Assembly (NCBI GenBank): GCA_021826655.1
Contig: JAKAZC010000064.1
Location: 1 to 10,633, forward strand
Source of the DNA: Actinomycetes bacterium
Lineage (GTDB): Bacteria > Actinomycetota > Acidimicrobiia > Acidimicrobiales > RAAP-2
DNA length: 10,633 nucleotides
Reading direction: 5' to 3'
The notes below the pieces were generated by a model. It had not been told where the DNA came from, did no database searches, and worked only from the letters and a program-made list of their open reading frames with translations. Shown piece by piece: positions 6,137 to 10,633 of the stretch (position 1 is its first letter; the number at the start of each line of letters is the position of its first letter). The position numbers and the translations under genes are program-made.

Positions 6137-7299
6137 CGGGCGCACGGGATGACGGGACCACGGCGGCCACGGCGGCCACGGCGGCCACGGCGGCCACGAT
6201 CACCGATGTCGTCCGCGACCGGTCGATCGTGATCTGCTGCGGCTCGGGCGGAGTGGGGAAGACCACGACCTCGGCCGCCATCGCCCTGCAGGCGGCGCGG
6301 CTGGGGCGCATCGCCTGTGTCGTCACCATCGACCCGGCCCGTCGTCTCGCGAACTCGCTCGGAGTGGATGCCCTCACCAACAGTCCGACCCGGATCGACG
6401 GGGACTGGCCGGGCGAGCTGCACGCCCTCATGCTCGATCCGAAAGGGACGTTCGACGACCTGATCGCCCGGTACTCCGACTCGGAGGCGCAGGCGGATGA
6501 CATCCGGGTAAACCGCATCTACCGCAACCTGACAGGGACACTGTCGGGCACCCAGGAGTACATGGCGATGGAGAAACTCCACGAGCTGGTCGAGGAGGGT
6601 GGCTTCGACGTCGTGGTGGTGGACACCCCGCCGTCGCGCAACGCGCTGGACTTCCTGGACGCGCCCCGACGTCTCACCCACTTTCTGGAGAATCGCATCT
6701 TCCAGGCACTCATGGCTCCCACCCGGGTCGGGCTCCGCTTCATGGGAATCGCCGCCAACGCCCTCCTGCGCACCATCTCCAAGGTGGCGGGGGCCGACAT
6801 CGTGCACGACGCGGTTGCCTTCTTCCAGGCATTCGAGGGCATGGAGGAGGGGTTCCGGGAGCGGGCAGCGCGGGTGCGGGAACTCCTCACCCAGCCGGGC
6901 ACTGCCTTCGTCCTCGTCGCCTCCCCCCGGCCGGACTCGGTGGACGAGGCCGTCCACTTCGCCGGCAAGCTGGCCGAATCCCGGATGTCCGCCACCGCGC
7001 TGATCGTCAACCGGGTGCAGCCCCGGTTCGCGTCCGACGAGCAGTTGGCCGGTCTCGCCCGGTACGGCTCCCCCGCCGCGCGCCGCGACGGTGGGGCGGT
7101 CGGCGACCTGGCCGACCTCGTCGACAACCTGACCGGGTACACCCTGGCCTCGGACCGCGAAGAGGCGACGTACGCCGGCCTGGTCGCGGAGGTCGACCCG
7201 GCACCGGTCTACCGGATCCCCCTGCTCAATTCGGACGTCCATGATCTGGACGGGCTCACCACCGTCGCCGACCTCCTGTTCGACCAGGACGGCCCCTGA
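6133..7299 (+). CDS. Get3/ArsA-like ATPase, BagB (Rv3680) type
   Basis: This 388-residue partner of the preceding ATPase starts at a GTG that overlaps its stop (GTGA), so translation is coupled and equal amounts are likely. The N-terminus carries a TAA-repeat tail (residues 10-22). The Walker A is CCGSGGVGKTTT: P-loop lysine K43 is present, but the Get3 signature lysine is replaced by S38. M. tuberculosis Rv3680 also lacks it, with CCGAGGVGKTT as I recall. Switch I is TIDPARR (65-71) and switch II DTPPSRNALDF (164-174), another close match to Rv3680. A helical region (about 175-250) would carry the client-binding or dimer surface. The two proteins probably form a heterodimer in which only the BagA-like subunit supplies the trans lysine. 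Its natural ligand or client is unknown. Confidence 0.9.
   Translation: MTGARDDGTTAATAATAATAATITDVVRDRSIVICCGSGGVGKTTTSAAIALQAARLGRIACVVTIDPARRLANSLGVDALTNSPTRIDGDWPGELHALMLDPKGTFDDLIARYSDSEAQADDIRVNRIYRNLTGTLSGTQEYMAMEKLHELVEEGGFDVVVVDTPPSRNALDFLDAPRRLTHFLENRIFQALMAPTRVGLRFMGIAANALLRTISKVAGADIVHDAVAFFQAFEGMEEGFRERAARVRELLTQPGTAFVLVASPRPDSVDEAVHFAGKLAESRMSATALIVNRVQPRFASDEQLAGLARYGSPAARRDGGAVGDLADLVDNLTGYTLASDREEATYAGLVAEVDPAPVYRIPLLNSDVHDLDGLTTVADLLFDQDGP
6163..6198 (+). repeat. Four 9-bp tandem repeats at the start of the BagB-like gene
   Basis: gcggccacg occurs four times without change (6163-6171, 6172-6180, 6181-6189, 6190-6198). It encodes Ala-Ala-Thr units in a tail that precedes the first strand of the ATPase fold. 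Being a multiple of three, copy-number change would keep the frame. Confidence 0.95.
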
Positions 7300-7315
7300 C
7301 GCCGCCCGCGGTCAC

Positions 7316-7342
7316 GTGTGGGCCTGTACCGGGCCCCCACAC
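7316..7342 (+). terminator. Imperfect GC-rich hairpin after the BagA/BagB-like operon
   Basis: gtgtgggcc (7316-7324) can pair with ggccc and acac (7332-7342) around a two-base bulge and a seven-base loop. It lies 16 bp after the stop at 7299 and has no T tract. GC hairpins without U tracts are common at actinobacterial gene ends, so a terminator is plausible but unproven. Confidence 0.35.
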
Positions 7343-7380
7343 ACAGGACCCCGCCGCATGGGCACCGCGTCGCGGGGCGC

Positions 7381-7386
7381 TAACCT
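7381..7386 (+). promoter_or_regulatory. Candidate -10 box for the receiver-domain gene
   Basis: TAACCT is followed by seven bases (ctgaggc) and GTG 7394, the same tight spacing seen before two other starts here. A leaderless transcript is likely. The sequence gag just before the start is too close to act as a standard ribosome site. Confidence 0.4.
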
Positions 7387-7393
7387 CTGAGGC

Positions 7394-7828
7394 GTGCCGA
7401 CCATCCTCGTGGCCAGTGACGCACCTACCGTGCGCGCCGAGATCGCCGCCACGGCGGGGAAGCCCGGCACCATGGTCGTGGAGGCCCGCTCGGGTCCCGA
7501 GGTGATGGCCCTGGTGGCGGAGTCGATGCCCGACCTGGTGATCGTCGACATGCAGATGGGCAACATGGGCGGCATGGCCACGACCCTGGAGCTCCGCCTC
7601 GAGGCGTCGTACGACAAGCTCGCCCACGTGCCGGTGCTGATGCTGCTCGACCGGCGCCCGGACGTCTTCCTCGCCCGCCGGTCCGGTGCCGAGGGTTGGC
7701 TGGTGAAGCCGCTCGACCCGATCCGCCTGCGCCGGGCGGTAGGCGCCCTCCTCGACGGCGGTACCTACTACGACGAGTCCTACGCCCCGTTGTCCGTCGT
7801 CGCTGCACCCCTCGCCCCGGGCAGCTGA
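7394..7828 (+). CDS. Stand-alone response-regulator receiver protein, atypical
   Basis: This 144-residue CheY-like receiver domain has no output domain. The phospho-acceptor is D52 in LVIVDMQMG, and the conserved lysine is K105 in WLVKPLDP. Only one acidic residue (D9 in VASDAP) follows the first strand, where receivers normally have two, and the switch Thr/Ser after the fourth strand is Leu (L85 in VLMLLD). The aromatic switch position is W102. The protein could therefore be phosphorylated weakly, or act as a constitutive binding module. A 20-residue Ala/Pro tail follows the domain. GTG 7394 is preferred because the family start (PTILVASD) follows directly. The CorC-like gene begins 32-38 bp after its stop, so they may share a transcript. 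No histidine kinase gene is in the window. Confidence 0.85.
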   Translation: MPTILVASDAPTVRAEIAATAGKPGTMVVEARSGPEVMALVAESMPDLVIVDMQMGNMGGMATTLELRLEASYDKLAHVPVLMLLDRRPDVFLARRSGAEGWLVKPLDPIRLRRAVGALLDGGTYYDESYAPLSVVAAPLAPGS

Positions 7829-7866
7829 CAGCCCCACCGCCTACAGACCGGGTCACCGCGTTGTCC

Positions 7867-8781
7867 GTGTTCCGTCGCCACGAAGACCAGAACGAGGGAT
7901 CACCGGGTCGCCGGGGCCGTCGTCGCGATCCGGCACAGGACCCGGCAGGCCCGGAGGCCGTCGGGCTGCCCGTCGACCAGGGTGCCGATGCGCAGGAGCA
8001 GTTCATCATCGACGCGTTGCACGACCTGCGGGACACCGTCGTCCGCGAGGTGATGACCCCACGCGTCGACGTCGTCGCCCTGGCCATCCCGCTCACCGTG
8101 GAGAGCGTGTCCCGGGCGGTACGGTCGTCGGGCCACAGCTGCTTTCCGGTGTGCGGCGAGGACCTCGACGACCTGATCGGCGTCCTGTTCGTGAACGACC
8201 TGTTCCGGGCCGGATGGAGGGTCGCCGGCAACGAGGAGGGCGGGAGCGCCCCCGACCCGATCGACATCTCGCGGCGACTGCGCCAGCCGTTCCTGGTGCC
8301 CGAGTCCCGTCTGGTCCTCGACGTGCTGGCCGAGATGCGCCGCCAGCGACGCGCATTCGCGGTCGTCGTCGACGAGCACGGGGGCGTCGAGGGCGTCCTC
8401 ACGGTCAAGGACCTGCTGGGTGCGCTGGTAGGCGATCTGCCCGACGAGTTCGACCCTGACGAGGAGCCCGACGTGGTCCGGGTCGACGGGAGGCGGTGGC
8501 TGGTCGACGGTCGGACCAGCATCGACGATCTCGCCGACCAGCTCGGCATCGACCTACCCGAGGGCGAGTACGTCACCCTCGGCGGCTACCTGTTCGACGC
8601 CTTCGGGCACATACCGCACGAGGGCGAGATCCACGACCTCGGGGACTGGCAACTCCGGGTCTCGGAGATGGACAAGCGGCGGATCGCCAAGGTGGTAGTG
8701 AAGCGGATCGACGACGGTCACTCCGGTCCGGAAGGGAGTGGCCCCGACGGTCGGGGGACCGACCGCACCGCCGTCGGGTAG
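7867..8781 (+). CDS. CorC/HlyC-type CBS-domain protein
   Basis: The product has about 304 residues and no transmembrane helices, like E. coli CorC (about 290). After a charged, disordered lead (1-45) comes LRDTVVREVMTPRVDVV, the standard entry to a CBS pair: CBS1 about 63-125 (FPVCGEDLDDLIGVLFVNDLF) and CBS2 about 130-185 (VVVDEHGGVEGVLTVKDLLGALVGD). The C-terminal CorC_HlyC domain is about 200-280 (WLVDGRTSIDDL, TLGGYLFDAFGHIP). Proteins of this family are linked to Mg2+/Co2+ efflux or membrane-lesion tolerance, and CBS pairs commonly bind adenine nucleotides. The start is uncertain: GTG 7867 is used here, TTG 7861 is equally possible, and neither has a clear ribosome site. The in-frame extension upstream of these overlaps the receiver gene in another frame and is rejected. 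Stop TAG is at 8779-8781. Confidence 0.88.
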   Translation: MFRRHEDQNEGSPGRRGRRRDPAQDPAGPEAVGLPVDQGADAQEQFIIDALHDLRDTVVREVMTPRVDVVALAIPLTVESVSRAVRSSGHSCFPVCGEDLDDLIGVLFVNDLFRAGWRVAGNEEGGSAPDPIDISRRLRQPFLVPESRLVLDVLAEMRRQRRAFAVVVDEHGGVEGVLTVKDLLGALVGDLPDEFDPDEEPDVVRVDGRRWLVDGRTSIDDLADQLGIDLPEGEYVTLGGYLFDAFGHIPHEGEIHDLGDWQLRVSEMDKRRIAKVVVKRIDDGHSGPEGSGPDGRGTDRTAVG

Positions 8782-8825
8782 AGTTTCCAGGTTCACCGGG
8801 AACGGCTCCGGCCGGTTTCGCTGTA

Positions 8826-8899
8826 CGGGCTGTGGCGCAGTTTGGTAGCGCGCTGCGTTCGGGACGCAGAGGTCCTCGGTTCAAATCCGGGCAGCCCGA
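8826..8899 (+). tRNA. tRNA-Pro (anticodon CGG)
   Basis: A full cloverleaf can be drawn. The acceptor stem is CGGGCTG (8826-8832) with CAGCCCG (8892-8898). The D stem is GCGC/GCGC. The anticodon stem is CTGCG/CGCAG with loop TTCGGGA, giving anticodon CGG at 8860-8862. The T arm is CTCGG-TTCAAAT-CCGGG (one G-U pair). The discriminator base is A8899 and CCA is not encoded. TAGAGT at 8779-8784, which overlaps the CorC stop codon, could be its -10 box. The last 19 bases overlap the end of the integrase remnant on the other strand. Confidence 0.96.
8880..8899. other. Probable attachment-site edge (tRNA 3' end)
   Basis: The T loop to discriminator base of tRNA-Pro is also the last part of the integrase remnant read on the other strand. 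Integrases using tRNA sites normally recombine at the tRNA 3' end and regenerate it. A matching direct repeat was not seen to the right within the window, so the other end of the element, if it survives, lies outside. Confidence 0.4.
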
Positions 8900-9300
8900 C
8901 TCGAAGAGATGTGCAGGTCAGCGGGGGTTCCGGCCCCCGCTGGCTCGCGTCCCGGGGGCCCTTCAAGCGACGGAATTCGGCCGTGTTGGCGCGTATGTGG
9001 CGCGAACGGATCAGGGACCGTCTCCGGGAAGAACTCCTGTTCGAGGCGGTAGGCCGCCGCATGGTCCGCCTCGGCCGGTGCGGCGGCGTACACGGCGAGG
9101 GTCATCCTGGGGTCGCTGTGCCCGAGCCGGCCCTGCGCGGTCTTGATGTCGATCCCGGCGACGACCATGGTGGTGGTCGCCAGGCGGCGCAGGTCGTGGA
9201 ATCCCGCCCCGTCGCACGACGCCGCAGCGGTGGCCGGCAGCCACTCCCGTCGGCGCCAGTTGTCGTAGCGGATCGGACGCCCCTCGGTGTTCGTGAACAC
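8881..9300 (-). pseudogene. Truncated tyrosine recombinase (integrase) C-terminal fragment at tRNA-Pro
   Basis: The 139-residue open stretch (from GTG 9300) contains the C-terminal half of a phage/island integrase. FHDLRR gives the HxxR box (H35, R38), GRLGHSDPRMTLAVY gives the third conserved histidine H61 and the nucleophile Y71, and YRLEQEFF resembles the usual tail. The first catalytic arginine, the lysine, and the whole core- and arm-binding domains are absent. In the same frame the integrase-like sequence continues upstream only as EPGNTEALV before a TAG at about 9331-9333, with another stop at 9349-9351. The gene is therefore a remnant that probably cannot recombine. Its stop codon lies in the T loop of tRNA-Pro, typical of elements that integrate at a tRNA 3' end, which makes this edge the old attachment site. 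Confidence 0.85.
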
Positions 9301-9505
9301 GAGGGCCTCCGTATTGCCCGGCTCACCCTAACCGCCACTCTCCACTGATCACCACCTTTTACCGTTGCTACGCGCACGGATCGCGCACGCCGAGCGGATT
9401 TCTACCTCCGTCAACGTCATCATTGGACACGCTGTGGCCATGACCTCGAAACGGTAGCTGCGGGATGTTCGGGAGTGATCCTGACCTCGATCTCGTCGCG
9501 GCTTA
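9301..9505. other. Gene-free stretch between integrase remnant and antitoxin gene
   Basis: I see no intact gene here. On the minus strand the integrase frame continues between stop codons as short pieces (EPGNTEALV, SVESGG, then RSNGKRW), which could be decayed integrase sequence or chance. Base composition is lower in GC than the left half of the window. Confidence 0.4.
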
Positions 9506-9524
9506 GTGGTACAATAAGTGGTAC
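9506..9524 (+). promoter_or_regulatory. Toxin-antitoxin promoter with repeated GTGGTAC motif
   Basis: TACAAT (9510-9515) is a near-consensus -10 box 28 nt before the antitoxin ATG. It is bracketed by two copies of GTGGTAC (9506-9512 and 9518-9524), 12 bp apart. The second is part of the palindrome TGGTACCA. YefM-type antitoxins autorepress by binding repeats at their own promoter, so this is the natural operator candidate. No clear -35 box is seen. Confidence 0.5.
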
Positions 9525-9530
9525 CAGTCA

Positions 9531-9538
9531 AGAGGAGG
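9531..9538 (+). promoter_or_regulatory. Strong ribosome binding site of the antitoxin gene
   Basis: agaggagg lies 5 nt before ATG 9544 and is close to a perfect anti-16S match. It contrasts with the weak or absent sites of the genes to the left and fits high antitoxin synthesis. Confidence 0.7.
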
Positions 9539-9543
9539 CGACG

Positions 9544-9789
9544 ATGGCGATCACCGCCAGTGAAGCTCGAAAGAACCTGTTCCCCCTGATCGAGCAGGTG
9601 AATGACGATCGTCAGCCGATCGAGATCACCTCCAAGCGAGGGGATGCCGTCCTGATCTCCCGTGCTGACTACGAAGCACTTACGGAGACTGCGTGGCTGC
9701 TGCGGGGACCGGCAAATGCGACGCGGCTGTTTGAAAGCCTGGCACAGGCTCAAGCGGGCGAGAAGAGTGTCCATGATCTCGACCAGTGA
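9544..9789 (+). CDS. yefM: YefM/Phd-family antitoxin
   Basis: This 81-residue type II antitoxin would neutralise the YoeB toxin encoded next to it and repress the shared promoter. The N-terminal DNA-binding fold is recognisable from MAITASEARKNLFPLIEQV and from PIEITSKRGDAVLISRADYEAL, the classic Phd/YefM pattern. Residues from about 52 (TAWLLRGPANATRLFESLAQA) form the C-terminal toxin-binding segment seen in YefM. The ATG has an ideal ribosome site (9531-9538). The stop codon overlaps the toxin start as GTGA (9786-9789), so toxin translation depends on antitoxin translation. The pair sits beside an integrase remnant at a tRNA, a usual setting for horizontally gained toxin-antitoxin modules. 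Its composition is less GC-rich than the chromosome to the left. Confidence 0.95.
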   Translation: MAITASEARKNLFPLIEQVNDDRQPIEITSKRGDAVLISRADYEALTETAWLLRGPANATRLFESLAQAQAGEKSVHDLDQ

Positions 9790-10046
9790 GGATCGTCTTC
9801 ACGCCACACGGCTGGGAGGACTACCAGTACTGGCAGTCGACTGACCGACAGATCTTGAAGCGGCTGAACCGACTCCTCGCCGACACGCTGCGGGAGCCCT
9901 TCTCGGGCATCGGAAAACCCGAAGCACTCCGTCACGTGCTCGCAGGGTGCTGGTCAAGACGCATCGACGATGAGCATCGGTTGGTCTATCTCGTCGACGG
10001 AGACGACCTCGTCATCTTGCAGGCCCGCTTCCACTATGAGCGCTGA
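9786..10046 (+). CDS. yoeB: YoeB-family mRNA interferase toxin
   Basis: This 86-residue ribosome-dependent endoribonuclease of the RelE superfamily cleaves mRNA at the A site when free of YefM. It aligns end to end with E. coli YoeB (84 residues) without gaps: W10-EDYQYWQ-TD, PFSGIGKPEALRH, CWSRRIDDEHRLVY and RFHY are conserved. The catalytic set occupies the same positions as in E. coli: E46, R65, H83 and Y84. In E. coli the protein ends at the tyrosine; here two more residues, Glu-Arg, follow. As the C-terminal HY sits in the active site, this small extension could affect activity. GTG 9786 overlaps the antitoxin stop. The module appears intact and probably functional. Confidence 0.95.
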   Translation: MRIVFTPHGWEDYQYWQSTDRQILKRLNRLLADTLREPFSGIGKPEALRHVLAGCWSRRIDDEHRLVYLVDGDDLVILQARFHYER

Positions 10047-10066
10047 GCCAAGGCTCCCCCGAATAA

Positions 10067-10435
10067 ATGGCTTCCGTGGCAGGTCCCACCGAGCCGGCGG
10101 CAGGGGCAGGGCCGGACTGGTCGGACTATGACGGTGACGTGGGCGAACTCGGGATCGTCAGGGAGTGGAATTCGGCGGAGGGTTGGGGCGTCATCGATTC
10201 CCAAAACACCCCCGGAGGCTGCTGGGTTCACCGGAGCCACCTCGACATCGAAGGCTTCTGGGAACTCCACGCCGGACAAGAGGTGGAGCTGACGTTCGAT
10301 GACCACGGCCAGGACGGGTGCCCGTTCAGGGCGATACGGGTAATCATCCCCGGGGTACCAACCTCACCAACGTTCGGCACCAGTGTCCATTCGGACGCCT
10401 ATCGAAGCCATGTGGTCATCCGGTTCGACGAATAG
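10067..10435 (+). CDS. Divergent cold-shock-domain (CSD) protein
   Basis: The product has 122 residues. A short Ala/Gly/Pro lead (1-26) precedes a region that reads as a cold-shock OB fold: GIVREWNSAEGWGVIDS (29-45) holds the RNP1-like strand, GGCWVHRSHL (50-59) the RNP2-like strand, and GQEVELTFDDHGQDGCPFRAIRV (70-92) the last strands. Canonical CspA has KGFGFI and VFVHFSAI at these places, so the aromatic nucleic-acid-binding face is partly kept. A 30-residue C-terminal extension (93-122) matches nothing I know. The likely role is single-stranded RNA or DNA binding. It starts 20 bp after the YoeB stop on the same strand and may be read from the toxin-antitoxin promoter. ATG 10067 has only a weak purine stretch upstream (aagg), so a later start is possible. 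Confidence 0.75.
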   Translation: MASVAGPTEPAAGAGPDWSDYDGDVGELGIVREWNSAEGWGVIDSQNTPGGCWVHRSHLDIEGFWELHAGQEVELTFDDHGQDGCPFRAIRVIIPGVPTSPTFGTSVHSDAYRSHVVIRFDE

Positions 10436-10501
10436 GCGTCGATCGCTCTCGGATTCCATCTGCCGCTCCGTCCCACCGACCCGGCGACGCTCCTATCAAT
10501 G

Positions 10502-10633
10502 TCAAGCCCCTCCGAGGGGCTCCGGGGTGAAGACAGCGGACAAAACATTCATGAGCCGTAACTGTTCAGGCCCCTTGACGGTCGCGTCCACCACCTCCGC
10601 TATCGACGCGCGTACCGTGGGGAATTCCGACCC
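10502..10633 (-). CDS. C-terminal fragment of an unidentified protein, cut by the right edge
   Basis: On the minus strand one frame is open from the window edge for 43 codons to TGA at 10502-10504, ending TPEPLGGA. About three quarters of third codon positions are G or C, and the sequence (SIAEVVDATVKGPEQLRLMNVL) looks like ordinary helical protein, whereas the other two minus frames contain stops. I do not recognise the family. The fragment is short, so it may be a chance opening; it would be convergent with the CSD gene. Confidence 0.45.
   Translation of the reverse strand, partial: GSEFPTVRASIAEVVDATVKGPEQLRLMNVLSAVFTPEPLGGA
10505..10521. terminator. Hairpin between the CSD gene and the right-edge gene
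   Basis: AGCCCCT (10505-10511), loop CCG, AGGGGCT (10515-10521) is a perfect 7-bp inverted repeat about 70 nt after the CSD stop. No T tract follows on either strand. On the minus strand it falls in the last codons of the partial reading frame. It is a reasonable shared terminator for convergent genes. Confidence 0.4.

Noticed and set aside
6031..7242. Minus-strand open frame (about 400 codons) opposite the BagB-like gene
   Set aside because: It is a shadow of a strongly conserved ATPase gene. The composition is low-complexity and shows no recognisable family.
7696..7860. Upstream ATG extension of the CorC-like gene
   Set aside because: It overlaps the receiver gene out of frame and encodes an Arg/Pro-rich stretch. 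Homology to the CorC family begins after 7867.
8742..8756. CCCCGA-CGG-TCGGGG hairpin as a terminator before tRNA-Pro
   Set aside because: It lies inside the CorC-like coding region before its stop codon and encodes an ordinary Gly/Pro/Asp tail. There is no T tract.
10575..10617. TTGACG as a -35 box for a rightward gene at the edge
   Set aside because: No -10 box lies at 16-19 bp; the nearest candidates are 20 (TATCGA, lacking the final T) and 31 bp away, and the minus strand appears to be coding there.

Overview
The window is GC-rich (about 70-78% in the lines I sampled on the left, about 58% in a sampled line on the far right). It looks like an actinobacterial chromosome segment, plausibly from the class Acidimicrobiia. 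Evidence for this: a WhiB-family regulator (essentially confined to Actinomycetota and their phages); a pair of Get3/ArsA-like ATPases matching mycobacterial BagA/BagB (Rv3679/Rv3680); DUF929 and VKOR genes; GTG/TTG starts; and several TANNNT -10 boxes only 6-9 nt from the start codon, as in leaderless transcripts. The taxon is inferred, not proven.

Layout. 3-125: C-terminal end of an unidentified + strand gene. 146-1931: minus-strand pair, an alpha/beta hydrolase followed by a NUDT19-like Nudix hydrolase. 2062-4631: three + strand genes encoding an envelope thiol/disulfide module, a membrane-anchored DUF929 thioredoxin-like protein (CPYC), a four-helix VKOR (CPWC plus loop cysteines) and a second DUF929 protein (CPFC). 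4659-4916: WhiB regulator on the minus strand, facing away from 5117-7299, the two-gene BagA/BagB-like ATPase operon (GTGA overlap). 7394-8781: a stand-alone receiver-domain protein and a CorC/HlyC-type CBS protein. 8826-8899: tRNA-Pro(CGG).

The tRNA marks a boundary. Immediately after it, and overlapping its 3' end on the opposite strand, is the C-terminal remnant of a tyrosine recombinase. A lower-GC accessory stretch follows: a YefM/YoeB toxin-antitoxin pair (9544-10046), a divergent cold-shock-domain protein (10067-10435), a hairpin (10505-10521) and the C-terminal end of a minus-strand reading frame at the right edge. This looks like an eroded genomic island at a tRNA attachment site.

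How the genes may work together. VKOR would re-oxidise the extracytoplasmic CxxC motifs of the two DUF929 proteins and pass electrons to quinone, taking the place that DsbA-like partners hold in other actinobacteria. The WhiB protein and the BagA/B pair share a 200-bp divergent promoter region; both families are linked to redox/NO stress in mycobacteria. The least described unit is the DUF929-VKOR-DUF929 cluster. Its two DUF929 proteins share a second cysteine pair (C-x10-C) near the C-terminus.
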